From positions 3,100,001 through 3,164,000 of the forward strand of contig NZ_CP178740.1 in assembly GCF_047324305.1 (NCBI RefSeq): a stretch of 64,000 bases of DNA, given 5' to 3'. The notes beneath the pieces are model-generated. The model saw nothing but the letters and a program-made list of their open reading frames with translations. It did not search any database and was not told the DNA's origin. Shown here in pieces: positions 35,366 through 44,314 of the stretch (position 1 is its first letter; each line of letters begins with the position of its first letter). Made by a program: the position numbers and the translations under genes. This DNA is from Acerihabitans sp047324305. Its GTDB lineage: Bacteria; Pseudomonadota; Gammaproteobacteria; Enterobacterales; Enterobacteriaceae.

Positions 35366-36379
35366 ATGGACGGATCATTGATTTTCTGTCAAGACGCTAT
35401 TTTGAGATTTCGTTCGGATTATGATGATTTGACGGCTATCCCATTGTTGTCTTTACAGTCGTGCCTGGAGGAAAATGATCCCTTTTTCTTGCTAAAATTT
35501 TTTCGTCATCCGGTTATCATTGAGCAAGATACCACTTTATCCCATATGATGCTGGCTATTGAGCCTTGGGCGATAATGTTAGGCATCTATCTTGATATAG
35601 ACGTTATGGCCTATATTGATGAAGTGAGAAAACCCTCCCAGGCGCAATCCATATTTGACTGGATCGGCCTGCAAAAAGTGACATCGATTCATCGCGCTTA
35701 TCAGCACCAAGACAGTAAGCCCGGTGACGTTTTTCCAACCTATTCAAACCGCGAACGCATTCCCACCAAGCGGTTTGATATTGAAGTCAACTACAGCGCC
35801 AATGGTTATAAAAATAATGATAAAGAGCATTATAGTATCAGCGGCGATATCCATACCATCAAAAACGTACCTGTGGTGGTAAGCGACAGACAAGTCTTGG
35901 CCAGCTATGGTTATGAAAATGACAATCTCATGAATCGGGAATATGCAGGAGTGTCGGTTAATAATAAAATAAGATATATCCAGGGAGAAATGAATTTTTG
36001 TTTTTATGAGGTGATGGAAGCATTATTCAGTGATGGACTATTCTATTCATCCCCGCAGGCCGCAAATGCTAATCTGGCGATGATAAAAAAAATGGCGGAA
36101 ATGCTGGACAGTAACGAACCCGATGGCCTGGAAGAACATGCCGATGAGAATTCAGATAATACTGACAACGTCTATACCGATAAAAAAATAGCCATCTCTA
36201 TTGCGGAAGGCGTGCTGGATCCGCTGATCGACCATATCGAAGCAGAAAAAATGTATTGGCGCTACATAAAATCATTGTGTGATTCCAATAGCGAGCGGCC
36301 GGTAAGAATCGGCCGTATTGAGGAAGCCAGATTGCCGGAATATCGCTTTTCCAACTTTATCATGGAGGATGTCGATTGA
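35366..36379 (+). CDS. unrecognised 337-aa protein
   Basis: Family not recognised. ATG 35366 follows GGGGTGGGG; a TTG five codons upstream is possible. The protein is acidic and soluble, without signal peptide or membrane helices. It opens MDGSLIFCQDAILRFRSD, contains aromatic-rich stretches (SNFIMEDVD at the end, MYWRYIKSL near 291) and an Asp/Asn/Glu-rich linker near 255-275 (EEHADENSDNTDN). It stands alone in an AT-rich accessory stretch, 70 bp before the convergent ABC permease gene. Nothing in the context assigns a role. Confidence 0.7.
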   Translation: MDGSLIFCQDAILRFRSDYDDLTAIPLLSLQSCLEENDPFFLLKFFRHPVIIEQDTTLSHMMLAIEPWAIMLGIYLDIDVMAYIDEVRKPSQAQSIFDWIGLQKVTSIHRAYQHQDSKPGDVFPTYSNRERIPTKRFDIEVNYSANGYKNNDKEHYSISGDIHTIKNVPVVVSDRQVLASYGYENDNLMNREYAGVSVNNKIRYIQGEMNFCFYEVMEALFSDGLFYSSPQAANANLAMIKKMAEMLDSNEPDGLEEHADENSDNTDNVYTDKKIAISIAEGVLDPLIDHIEAEKMYWRYIKSLCDSNSERPVRIGRIEEARLPEYRFSNFIMEDVD

Positions 36380-36449
36380 GGCTATCGCGGCGTTGCGTAT
36401 TCCAGCTTAAAAATATTGACGCCAGTGACGGCGTCAATACACAACAACT

Positions 36450-37109
36450 TTATTCGTAACGTCGGAAATAGACTTCCAGCCTGGCCTGTAGTTTGCTGAG
36501 CACGGTGCTGAACATGAGGTAAATAAATGCTGCCTCAATATACAGTATCAGGGGTTCATAAGTGACGGACACGATACGCTGCGCCGCCAGGAACATTTCC
36601 GGCACGGTGATCACCGCCGCCAATGAAGTATCCTTGATCAGCGAAATAAAGGAGTTGGCCAGCGGCGGCAGCGACACAAATACCGACTGCGGCAAGATTA
36701 CGCGGCGCATGGCCTGGTTGCTGCTCATGCCGATGGCGTAGGCCGCTTCCCATTGTACCTTGGGGACCGACAGTATGGCGCCGCGGATAATTTCCGAGCT
36801 ATAGGCGCCGACGCTGAGGATAAACCCTATCAGCGCAGCCGGAAAAGCGTCCAGGGTGATGCCGGCGCTGGGCAAACCATAAAAAATCAGGAATAACTGC
36901 ACCAACAGCGGCGTACCGCGTATCACCCAGACATAAAAGTCCATTATCCCTTTTAGCGGCTGCGGACCGTACAGGCGGATCAGCGCCACCACGAAACCCA
37001 CCGCCAGCCCGCCGATAAAGGAAAGTATCGCCAGCGGCAAGGTAAACATGACTCCAGCGGCGAACAATCGCCAGAAGGAGTCCAACATCAGTTGTAGCCA
37101 CGGCGGCAT
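36450..37109 (-). CDS. amino-acid ABC transporter permease (HisM/TcyL family)
   Basis: 219 aa polar-amino-acid permease with about five membrane helices. The EAA loop WEAAYAIGMSSNQAMRRVILPQ near 121, which contacts the ATPase, is preserved, as are RGTPLLVQLFLIFYGLP near 64 and NSFISLIKDTSLAAVI near 153. Similar to E. coli TcyL (YecS) in pattern, so cystine or another polar amino acid is plausible. It is co-transcribed with the binding protein 26 bp upstream. No ATPase gene adjoins, which is unusual for this family. Confidence 0.9.
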   Translation of the reverse strand: MPPWLQLMLDSFWRLFAAGVMFTLPLAILSFIGGLAVGFVVALIRLYGPQPLKGIMDFYVWVIRGTPLLVQLFLIFYGLPSAGITLDAFPAALIGFILSVGAYSSEIIRGAILSVPKVQWEAAYAIGMSSNQAMRRVILPQSVFVSLPPLANSFISLIKDTSLAAVITVPEMFLAAQRIVSVTYEPLILYIEAAFIYLMFSTVLSKLQARLEVYFRRYE

Positions 37110-37135
37110 CTGCTAGAACTCCTGCTGCAAAAACA

Positions 37136-37906
37136 TTATTGAGAAATGTCCTGACCGAAGTAACGAATGGCGATGGTTTTATAGGTGCCGTCCGCTTTGA
37201 CTTCATCCAGCGCGGTATTCAGCGCTTTCACCAGATCGGGCTGATTTTTGCGGATCAGGATGCCTGAAGGGGCGTTGGCGTCCTGGGTGGCGACGATTTT
37301 CAGCGGCGCGTCCGGTTTGTGTTTTTTGAAGTCCAGGAAGGACAGGTTATCGTTAAGCGTTGCGGTCGCGCGGCGGCTCAATACCAAATCCAGCGACTGG
37401 TTAAAACCGTCGGTGGGCACCAGCTCGGCACCGTACTTGGTGGCCACCTGGGAATAATTACTGGTCAGGCTTTGGGCGGCTTTCTGGCCTTTGAGGTCGT
37501 CGAAACTCTTGATGGTCGTATTGTCGTCACGCACGATCAGCACGACTTTCGAGTCGATGTAGGGCTTGGAAAAATCATATTTCGCCTGGCGTTCAGGCGT
37601 AATGCCCACCTGGTTTATCACGGCGTCATAACGCTTGGCGTCCAGGCCGGCGATCAGGCCGTCCCAGCGTCCTTCGATAAACTTCGCCTTAACGCCGAGT
37701 TTCGCGGCGACCGCCCGGCCGAGATCAACGTCAAATCCCACCAGCTTATCGCTGCTATCATGGTAGGTATAAGGCGCGTAGGTGCCTTCGGTGCCGAAGG
37801 TGATGGTGCCGGCGGCTTTAATCGCCGCGAGGCCGTCTTCCGCCTGCGCCTGTACTGCGGTGACAAGCAGCGAACCGACTAAAAGTGCTAATGTCGTTTT
37901 TTTCAT
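37136..37906 (-). CDS. periplasmic amino-acid binding protein of ABC transporter
   Basis: 256 aa from ATG 37906 (AGGAAT upstream). The signal peptide is TTLALLVGSLLVTAVQAQA. The mature protein has the family-3 solute-binding pattern: GTEGTYAPYTYHD, LVGFDVDLGRAVAAKLG, EGRWDGLIAGLDAKRYD and NQVGITPERQAKYDFS. It resembles the cystine-binding group (TcyJ/FliY, TcyA) but the ligand is not proven. It delivers substrate to the downstream permease at 36450. The AT-rich 37952-38194 spacer presumably holds its promoter. Confidence 0.9.
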   Translation of the reverse strand: MKKTTLALLVGSLLVTAVQAQAEDGLAAIKAAGTITFGTEGTYAPYTYHDSSDKLVGFDVDLGRAVAAKLGVKAKFIEGRWDGLIAGLDAKRYDAVINQVGITPERQAKYDFSKPYIDSKVVLIVRDDNTTIKSFDDLKGQKAAQSLTSNYSQVATKYGAELVPTDGFNQSLDLVLSRRATATLNDNLSFLDFKKHKPDAPLKIVATQDANAPSGILIRKNQPDLVKALNTALDEVKADGTYKTIAIRYFGQDISQ

Positions 37907-38194
37907 CGTTATTCCTGAAGTGACAAGGTTAAGGGCGCGCAACGCGCGCATGCCTGAAGATGTCGGGAATGCTAATCCACTTTGGATCTTCCAATAAATG
38001 TTATTAAGTAATTAGAAAGTACATAAAATTATAACAGATAGTTTAATAAGAACTTTAGTGCATCAATACAGTGGTTACAAGCGAAAAATGCGGCCTCCGT
38101 AACCCGGCCGGTTCAGGTTATACTCAATGGCAACGATAGCCGCGACGGCGGACCTTTTCCCGTTTGACACCTCTGTTATCAGGATGGGAGTATC

Positions 38195-38683
38195 ATGAAC
38201 GACAGCGATCTTTTAATGCTCAGCACCCGGATTGGGGCGGCGCTGAAACAGACCGGCAGTGTTATCACCTGCGCCGAGTCCTGCACCGGCGGGTGGGTGG
38301 CCAAGGTCCTCACCGACGTCGCCGGCAGTTCAGGCTGGTTCGAGCGCGGGTTTGTCACTTACAGTAACCAGGCCAAATCCGAGATGCTGGGCGTCAAGGT
38401 CAGTACCCTCGAACAGCATGGCGCGGTCAGCGATCCGGTGGTATTGGAAATGGCCCGTGGCGCGCTGGCGGCGGCGGGGGCGGATTACGCCGTAGCCATT
38501 AGCGGTATCGCGGGGCCGGACGGAGGAACGCTGGAGAAGCCGGTCGGCACCGTGTGGTTTGGTTTTGCCGGCCGGCACCGGACGGTGTTCTCGCAGTTGA
38601 TGCATTTTGACGGTGATCGGGATGCGGTGCGGCGTCAGGCGGTACATTTCGCGTTAAAAACCGTCATAGACACATTTCTCTGA
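38195..38683 (+). CDS. pncC: nicotinamide-nucleotide amidase
   Basis: PncC (YgaD, CinA C-terminal domain family) deamidates nicotinamide mononucleotide in pyridine nucleotide recycling. 162 aa (E. coli 165). TCAESCTGGWVA near 27 contains the catalytic Ser, GFVTYSNQAK follows near 50 and AISGIAGPDGG near 101. It directly precedes recA, as in E. coli. Confidence 0.95.
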   Translation: MNDSDLLMLSTRIGAALKQTGSVITCAESCTGGWVAKVLTDVAGSSGWFERGFVTYSNQAKSEMLGVKVSTLEQHGAVSDPVVLEMARGALAAAGADYAVAISGIAGPDGGTLEKPVGTVWFGFAGRHRTVFSQLMHFDGDRDAVRRQAVHFALKTVIDTFL

Positions 38684-38691
38684 AAATGTAC

Positions 38692-38719
38692 TTGATACTG
38701 TATGATTGTACAGTATAAT
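38692..38719 (+). promoter_or_regulatory. recA promoter with LexA box
   Basis: TTGATA (38692-38697), 16 bp, TATAAT (38714-38719). A consensus SOS box TACTGTATGATTGTACAGTA (38696-38715) fills the spacer; it differs from the E. coli recA operator only in the central bases. LexA binding would block the polymerase. Confidence 0.95.
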
Positions 38720-38792
38720 TGGCATCAGTATCGGCATAGATGTTTGGCGAAAAGAGGGTAGCGATGTCGCTCCCTGCTTGATAGGAGTTGAA

Positions 38793-39863
38793 ATGGCTAT
38801 TGATGAGAATAAACAAAAGGCGTTAGCAGCAGCGTTAAGCCAGATTGAAAAACAGTTTGGCAAGGGCTCTATCATGCGCCTGGGTGAAGATCGTTCAATG
38901 GATGTTGAAACAATCTCCACGGGTTCTCTTTCCCTTGATATTGCACTGGGCGCCGGCGGCTTGCCCATGGGACGCATCGTTGAAATCTATGGGCCGGAAT
39001 CGTCGGGTAAAACCACCCTGACCCTGCAGGTGATTGCCTCCGCGCAGCGTGAAGGTAAAACCTGCGCGTTTATCGATGCCGAGCACGCCCTTGATCCTAT
39101 CTACGCAAAAAAACTTGGCGTGGATATCGACAACCTGCTGTGTTCGCAGCCCGACACCGGCGAACAGGCTCTGGAAATCTGCGATGCCCTGACCCGCTCC
39201 GGCGCGGTTGACGTTATCATCGTCGACTCCGTGGCGGCGCTGACCCCGAAAGCTGAAATCGAAGGCGAAATCGGCGACTCGCACATGGGGCTGGCGGCAC
39301 GTATGATGAGCCAGGCCATGCGTAAACTGGCGGGTAACCTGAAAAACGCCAATACGCTGTTGATATTTATCAACCAGATTCGCATGAAGATCGGCGTCAT
39401 GTTCGGTAACCCGGAAACCACCACCGGCGGTAACGCGCTGAAATTCTACGCTTCGGTACGTCTAGACATACGCCGCATCGGCTCCGTCAAAGAAGGCGAA
39501 GTGGTGGTGGGCAGCGAAACACGCGTTAAAGTGGTGAAGAACAAAGTCGCCGCGCCGTTTAAGCAGGCTGAATTCCAAATCCTCTATGGCGAGGGTATCA
39601 ATATCCGCGGTGAACTGGTGGACTTGGGCGTTAAGCACAAACTCATCGAAAAAGCCGGGGCATGGTATAGCTACAACGGTGAAAAAATCGGTCAGGGCAA
39701 GGCCAATGCCTGCGTGTTCCTGAAGGAGCGCCCGGAAATTGCGGCGGAGCTGGATAAAAAACTGCGTGATATGCTGTTAAACAGCCCTGAAACGACCAGT
39801 TTTGCCGGCGAAAGCGACGATATTGATGAAAGCGCGGCCCGTGAGAGCAGTGAAGAGGCATAA
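38793..39863 (+). CDS. recA: recombinase A
   Basis: Strand-exchange protein and LexA co-protease. ATG 38793 after AGGAG gives 356 aa (E. coli 353). Walker A GPESSGKTT near 67, VDSVAALTPKAEIEG near 141, the L2 loop with GNPETTTGGNALKFYAS near 205, and an acidic C-terminus (ESDDIDESAARESSEEA). The extra in-frame codons upstream to 38706 lie across the promoter and are not coding. Confidence 0.99.
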   Translation: MAIDENKQKALAAALSQIEKQFGKGSIMRLGEDRSMDVETISTGSLSLDIALGAGGLPMGRIVEIYGPESSGKTTLTLQVIASAQREGKTCAFIDAEHALDPIYAKKLGVDIDNLLCSQPDTGEQALEICDALTRSGAVDVIIVDSVAALTPKAEIEGEIGDSHMGLAARMMSQAMRKLAGNLKNANTLLIFINQIRMKIGVMFGNPETTTGGNALKFYASVRLDIRRIGSVKEGEVVVGSETRVKVVKNKVAAPFKQAEFQILYGEGINIRGELVDLGVKHKLIEKAGAWYSYNGEKIGQGKANACVFLKERPEIAAELDKKLRDMLLNSPETTSFAGESDDIDESAARESSEEA

Positions 39864-39864
39864 T

Positions 39865-39900
39865 ACCGCCCGGGCAGGGGACCGGGGGCGGTTTGTCCCC
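39865..39900 (+). terminator. recA-recX hairpin
   Basis: ACCGCCC (39865-39871) pairs with GGGCGGT (39886-39892) and is followed by TTGT. In E. coli a leaky terminator at this place sets the low recX/recA ratio; the same role is inferred. Confidence 0.55.
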
Positions 39901-39914
39901 TGGGTCGCCGGCTT

Positions 39915-40406
39915 ATGAGCACATTGCTCGATCGCGCCTTACGTTTGCTCACGCTGCGCGATCACAGCGAAGCGGAGCTGCGTCGTAAACTGGCGACGCA
40001 GCCGGCCGCCAGGCAGAGATTCAAAGCAAGAGCGGTGGTTAAGGCGGCGGATGCGCTGGAGATCACAGAAGACGATATTCAGGAAGTTATTGACTATTGC
40101 CTGCAAAATGACTGGCTGGACGATGCCCGTTTCGCCCTGCGTTATGTGAACAGTCGCAGCAAAAGAGGCTATGGCGAACAAAAGATCCGCATGGAACTGT
40201 TGCAAAAGGGAATAGACAGGGAAATCATAGATAACGCCTTTACCGAAGCACAAATCGATCGGTCGGCGCAGGCGCAGGATGTTGCCTGGAAAAAATTCGG
40301 CCAACCGCTTCCCCCCGATCGGGAGGCCCGGGCCAAAGTGCAGCGTTACCTTCTTTCCCGCGGTTTTTCCTACGATGAGATTCGATCAATTTATATAAAT
40401 TTTTAA
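39915..40406 (+). CDS. recX: recombination regulator RecX
   Basis: RecX inhibits RecA filament growth. 163 aa (E. coli 166), with three-helix repeats: LLTLRDHSEAELRRKL near 11, VIDYCLQNDWLDDARFAL near 60, RYVNSRSKRGYGEQKIRMEL and YLLSRGFSYDEIRSI at the end. It lies 51 bp after recA and is presumably transcribed by read-through from the SOS promoter. Confidence 0.95.
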   Translation: MSTLLDRALRLLTLRDHSEAELRRKLATQPAARQRFKARAVVKAADALEITEDDIQEVIDYCLQNDWLDDARFALRYVNSRSKRGYGEQKIRMELLQKGIDREIIDNAFTEAQIDRSAQAQDVAWKKFGQPLPPDREARAKVQRYLLSRGFSYDEIRSIYINF

Positions 40407-40548
40407 TTTGATGGCCTGTGGGATTTTACTTCCCCTCCAAGAAAATTTATCTTATTCCCACTTTTGAGTTCGTGAACGCTACTGTAGCGCCCCAATACTG
40501 CGCTATTCTGTTTCCGATCCGTTCGTTTAGCTTGATTCCAGGACAACT

Positions 40549-43176
40549 ATGAGCAAGAGCACCGCTGAGATCCGTCAAGCGTTTCTCGATTTTTTCCATA
40601 GCAAAGGCCACCAGGTAGTTGCAAGTAGCTCCCTGGTGCCAGATAACGATCCGACATTGCTTTTTACCAATGCCGGCATGAACCAATTCAAGGATGTTTT
40701 CCTCGGGCTGGATAAACGCCAATACCGGCGTGCCACCACATCCCAGCGCTGCGTGCGCGCGGGCGGTAAACATAACGACCTGGAAAATGTCGGGTATACC
40801 GCGCGCCACCATACCTTTTTTGAGATGCTGGGTAATTTCAGCTTCGGCGACTACTTCAAGCAGGACGCCATCAACTTTGCGTGGGAACTCCTTACCGGCG
40901 CCGCCTGGTTCAACCTGCCGAAGGAAAAGCTCTGGGTGACCGTCTATGCCACCGACGACGAGGCCTATAACATTTGGGCGCGGGACGTCGGCGTGCCAGA
41001 AGAACGCATTATCCGCATTGGCGACAATAAAGGCGGCGCCTATGCGTCGGATAACTTCTGGCAGATGGGCGATACCGGTCCCTGCGGCCCGTGCTCGGAA
41101 ATTTTCTACGATCATGGCGATCATATCTGGGGCGGTCCTCCGGGAAGCCCGGAGGAAGACGGCGATCGGTACATTGAAATCTGGAATTTAGTGTTTATGC
41201 AGTTTAACCGTCAATCAGACGGTACCATGCTGCCGCTGCCCAAGCCCTCGGTGGATACCGGCATGGGACTGGAGCGCATATCCGCGGTGCTGCAACACGT
41301 TAACTCGAATTATGACATCGACCTGTTCCGTACGCTTATCGAGGCGGTGGCGCAGGTGACCGGTTGCGCCGACCTGGGCAGCAAATCGTTACGCGTGATC
41401 GCCGACCATATCCGCTCCTGCGCCTTCCTGATTGCTGACGGCGTGGTGCCGTCCAACGAAGGCCGCGGCTATGTCCTGCGGCGCATCATCCGCCGCGCCG
41501 TACGGCATGGCAACATGCTGGGCGCCGGGGATGCCTTCTTCCATCGGCTGGTTGCGCCGCTGATTGACGTGATGGGTCCGGCCGCCGCGGAGTTGAAACA
41601 GCAGCAGGCAAGGGTTGAGCAGGTGCTGCAAACCGAGGAAGAACAATTCGCCCGTACGCTGGAGCGCGGCCTGGCCTTGCTGGACGAGGAACTGGGCAAG
41701 CTTAAGGGCGATACCCTGGACGGTGAAACCGCCTTTCGCCTGTATGATACCTATGGTTTCCCGCTGGACCTGACCGCCGATGTCTGCCGTGAGCGGCAAC
41801 TGAAGGTGGACGAAGAGGGCTTTGAGCGGGCCATGGATGCGCAGCGCCGCCGCGCCCGCGAGTCCAGCGGTTTCGGCGCCGACTACAACAGCATGCTGCG
41901 CGTGGATAAAGCCACCCGGTTCTTCGGTTATGACGAAGCGCAGCATACCGGCACCGTGGTCGCGTTGTTTCGCAACGGTGAGCCGGTGCAGTCCATACGC
42001 CAGGGTGACGACGCCGTCGTGGTCCTGGACGAAACGCCGTTTTATGGCGAATCCGGCGGCCAGGTGGGCGACAAGGGCGAGCTTAAGGCCACGCAGGGGC
42101 TGTTTACGGTCGACGATACGCAAAAGTACGGCCAGGCGTTCGGGCACGTCGGCCGGCTGGCCATGGGCGAACTCAAGGTCGGGGATGCGGTGAGCGCCAG
42201 CGTGGACGAAGCGCGCCGCTCCCGTATTCGCCTTAACCATTCCGCCACCCACTTGTTGCACGCGGCGCTACGGCAGGTGCTGGGCTCCCATGTGGCGCAA
42301 AAAGGCTCTCTGGTCAACGATCAATACCTGCGTTTCGATTTCTCCCACTTTGAAGCGATGAAACCCCAGCAGATCCGTGCCGTGGAGGATATCGTCAACC
42401 AGCAAATCCGCCGGAACCTGCCCATCGAGACCGAGATCATGGATCTGGAGGCCGCGCGCGGCACCGGGGCCATGGCGCTTTTCGGCGAGAAGTACGACGC
42501 CAAGGTACGGGTGCTGCGCATGGGTGATTTCTCCACCGAACTGTGCGGCGGTATCCATGCCAGCCGCACCGGGGATATCGGCCTGTTCCGCATCATCTCC
42601 GAATCCGGCACCGCGGCCGGCATCCGCCGCATTGAAGCCGTGACCGGCGAAGGGGCTTTAGCCAGCCTGCATCAGCAAAGCGATTTGATTCATGGCATCG
42701 CCCAGTTGGTCAAAGGGGATAACCAAAGTCTGGCGGATAAGGTAAAAGCCCTGATCGAGCGCTCCCGGCAGTTGGAGAAAGAGATCCAGCAGCTCAAAAG
42801 CCAGCAGGCGGCGCAGGAAAGTTCGGCGCTGTCCGGCAACGTTAAGCTGGTTAACGGCGTGAAGCTGCTGGTCAGCAAACTGGATAACGTTGAACCCAAG
42901 ATGCTGCGCACCATGGTGGATGATCTGAAAAACCAGCTGGGGTCGGCGGTGATTGTGCTGGCGACCGTCGCCGATGATAAAGTCAGCCTGATCGCGGGCG
43001 TCACCAAAGATTTAACCGACCGCGTTAAGGCCGGCGACCTTATCGGCCAACTGGCCCAGCAGGTGGGCGGCAAAGGCGGCGGCCGGCCTGATATGGCCCA
43101 GGCCGGCGGTACCGACGTCAAGGCGCTGCCCGCGGCATTGGCCGGCGTAGAGGCCTGGCTGGCGACTAAAATCTAA
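40549..43176 (+). CDS. alaS: alanyl-tRNA synthetase
   Basis: Charges tRNA-Ala and edits Ser/Gly mischarging. 875 aa (E. coli 876). Class II core near the N-terminus (TNAGMNQFKDVFLG, RCVRAGGKHNDLENVG). The editing-domain zinc site is visible as HSATHLLHAALRQ near 564 and LCGGIHASRTGDIG near 665. A C-terminal coiled coil and DHHA1 domain end with GGKGGGRPDMAQAGG. AGGACAACT precedes ATG 40549. Confidence 0.98.
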   Translation: MSKSTAEIRQAFLDFFHSKGHQVVASSSLVPDNDPTLLFTNAGMNQFKDVFLGLDKRQYRRATTSQRCVRAGGKHNDLENVGYTARHHTFFEMLGNFSFGDYFKQDAINFAWELLTGAAWFNLPKEKLWVTVYATDDEAYNIWARDVGVPEERIIRIGDNKGGAYASDNFWQMGDTGPCGPCSEIFYDHGDHIWGGPPGSPEEDGDRYIEIWNLVFMQFNRQSDGTMLPLPKPSVDTGMGLERISAVLQHVNSNYDIDLFRTLIEAVAQVTGCADLGSKSLRVIADHIRSCAFLIADGVVPSNEGRGYVLRRIIRRAVRHGNMLGAGDAFFHRLVAPLIDVMGPAAAELKQQQARVEQVLQTEEEQFARTLERGLALLDEELGKLKGDTLDGETAFRLYDTYGFPLDLTADVCRERQLKVDEEGFERAMDAQRRRARESSGFGADYNSMLRVDKATRFFGYDEAQHTGTVVALFRNGEPVQSIRQGDDAVVVLDETPFYGESGGQVGDKGELKATQGLFTVDDTQKYGQAFGHVGRLAMGELKVGDAVSASVDEARRSRIRLNHSATHLLHAALRQVLGSHVAQKGSLVNDQYLRFDFSHFEAMKPQQIRAVEDIVNQQIRRNLPIETEIMDLEAARGTGAMALFGEKYDAKVRVLRMGDFSTELCGGIHASRTGDIGLFRIISESGTAAGIRRIEAVTGEGALASLHQQSDLIHGIAQLVKGDNQSLADKVKALIERSRQLEKEIQQLKSQQAAQESSALSGNVKLVNGVKLLVSKLDNVEPKMLRTMVDDLKNQLGSAVIVLATVADDKVSLIAGVTKDLTDRVKAGDLIGQLAQQVGGKGGGRPDMAQAGGTDVKALPAALAGVEAWLATKI

Positions 43177-43251
43177 AGCGGATAAGAATACGTTATGATA
43201 AACGCCATAGCTTTCTGTTAAGTTATGGCGTTTGGATTCGTATTATCCGCT
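43177..43251. repeat. long imperfect inverted repeat between alaS and csrA
   Basis: Nested hairpin directly after the alaS stop. The outer arms are AGCGGATAAGAATACG (43177-43192) and CGTATTATCCGCT (43239-43251, three-base bulge). The inner arms are AAACGCCATA (43200-43209) and TATGGCGTTT (43224-43233). The downstream arm is not followed by a T-run. It could be an alaS terminator or processing site, or a mobile repeat. The remainder of the spacer to 43426 holds the csrA promoters. Confidence 0.7.
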
Positions 43252-43426
43252 GAGTCAAAAGTTAGGCGCGAAGCTGGTCATATCGACTAAACTTATACCA
43301 GATGTTGAAAGTCGTCAGCCTGCTGGCATTTTATGTCGCTTACATGACTTACGTTTTCACGGTATATGATGGATAATGGCGGGAAACTGAGAGACCCGAC
43401 TCTTTTAATCTTTCAAGGAGCAAAGA

Positions 43427-43612
43427 ATGCTTATTCTGACTCGTCGAGTTGGTGAAACCCTCATGATTGGCGATGAGGTAACGGTTACGGTTTTAGGAGT
43501 CAAGGGCAACCAGGTACGTATCGGTGTCAATGCGCCTAAAGAAGTCTCTGTTCACCGTGAAGAAATATACCAGCGTATCCAGGCTGAAAAATCACAACAG
43601 AATCCCTTCTGA
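43427..43612 (+). CDS. csrA: carbon storage regulator CsrA
   Basis: Dimeric RNA-binding protein that represses or stabilises many mRNAs. 61 aa, as in E. coli: MLILTRRVGETLMIGD, GVKGNQVRIGV and APKEVSVHREEIY, with the RNA-binding residues of beta-1 and beta-5 (Leu4, Arg44) present. The leader just upstream (ACCCGACTCTTTTAATC, then CAAGGAGCAAAGA) repeats the E. coli one, including the GGA at the ribosome site used for autoregulation. Confidence 0.99.
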   Translation: MLILTRRVGETLMIGDEVTVTVLGVKGNQVRIGVNAPKEVSVHREEIYQRIQAEKSQQNPF

Positions 43613-43887
43613 TCTTTTCAGGCGCCTTGCTTGCGCGGGGCGCTAATCTCTCCTTTCCTGCTGTAAAATCATTTAATTTTTACTGATTATTTCTACATAA
43701 AATCTTTACCAACAGCTTGCATTTTCCCGGATAAGGGCGGTGCCGGGCGTTATTGTGCTGTCAATCTGGTCAAGTTGCATGGCTTTTGCGCAAACGCTCG
43801 CCAGACGGGAAAAATTGTTTGACTTATCAGGCCGGGAAAGTAATATGTGCGCCACGCAGTGCCGATGAGCTTTAACATCGGCGCGTA

Positions 43888-43980
43888 GGTGAGGTGGCCG
43901 AGAGGCTGAAGGCGCTCCCCTGCTAAGGGAGTATACGGTCAAAAGCTGTATCGAGGGTTCGAATCCCTCCCTCACCGCCA
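43888..43980 (+). tRNA. serV: tRNA-Ser (anticodon GCT)
   Basis: 93-nt class II tRNA with long variable arm and encoded CCA. Anticodon GCT at 43922-43924 reads AGC/AGU Ser codons. The T-loop GGTTCGAATCC and paired acceptor GGTGAGG/CCTCACC are intact. It lies between csrA and the Arg tRNAs, as serV does in E. coli. Confidence 0.97.
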
Positions 43981-43992
43981 TTATTTAAGAAT

Positions 43993-44069
43993 GCATCCAT
44001 AGCTCAGCTGGATAGAGTACTCGGCTACGAACCGAGCGGTCGGAGGTTCGAATCCTCCTGGATGCACCA
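43993..44069 (+). tRNA. tRNA-Arg (anticodon ACG), copy 1
   Basis: 77 nt including encoded CCA. Anticodon ACG at 44027-44029 (modified to ICG) reads CGU/CGC/CGA. Acceptor GCATCCA/TGGATGC pairs fully. Same type as E. coli argV/argY/argZ/argQ. Confidence 0.97.
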
Positions 44070-44118
44070 TTAATTGACCTGTTGCACGGTCAGGAAAAAT
44101 CAGTTTTGTTACTACAAT

Positions 44119-44195
44119 GCATCCATAGCTCAGCTGGATAGAGTACTCGGCTACGAACCGAGCGGTCGGAGGTTCGAATCCTCCTGGATGCACCA
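44119..44195 (+). tRNA. tRNA-Arg (anticodon ACG), copy 2
   Basis: Identical over 77 nt to copy 1, after a 49-bp unrelated spacer. Probably processed from one multi-tRNA transcript with serV. Confidence 0.97.
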
Positions 44196-44237
44196 TTTTT
44201 TATATTTAGACCCTCTGCTTTACGGCTTATCTTATTT

Positions 44238-44314
44238 GCATCCATAGCTCAGCTGGATAGAGTACTCGGCTACGAACCGAGCGGTCGGAGGTTCGAATCC
44301 TCCTGGATGCACCA
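44238..44314 (+). tRNA. tRNA-Arg (anticodon ACG), copy 3
   Basis: Third identical 77-nt copy after a 42-bp spacer. E. coli K-12 has four copies at this locus; a fourth is not present here before yqaB. Confidence 0.97.

Noticed and set aside
41389..42261. 290-codon minus-strand frame opposite alaS
   Set aside because: Shadow of the alaS coding region without ribosome site or domain.
43706..44196. Minus-strand frames reading HPGGFEPPTARFVAEYS-like peptides
   Set aside because: They are the reverse complement of the tRNA-Ser and tRNA-Arg genes, a common false gene call over tRNAs.
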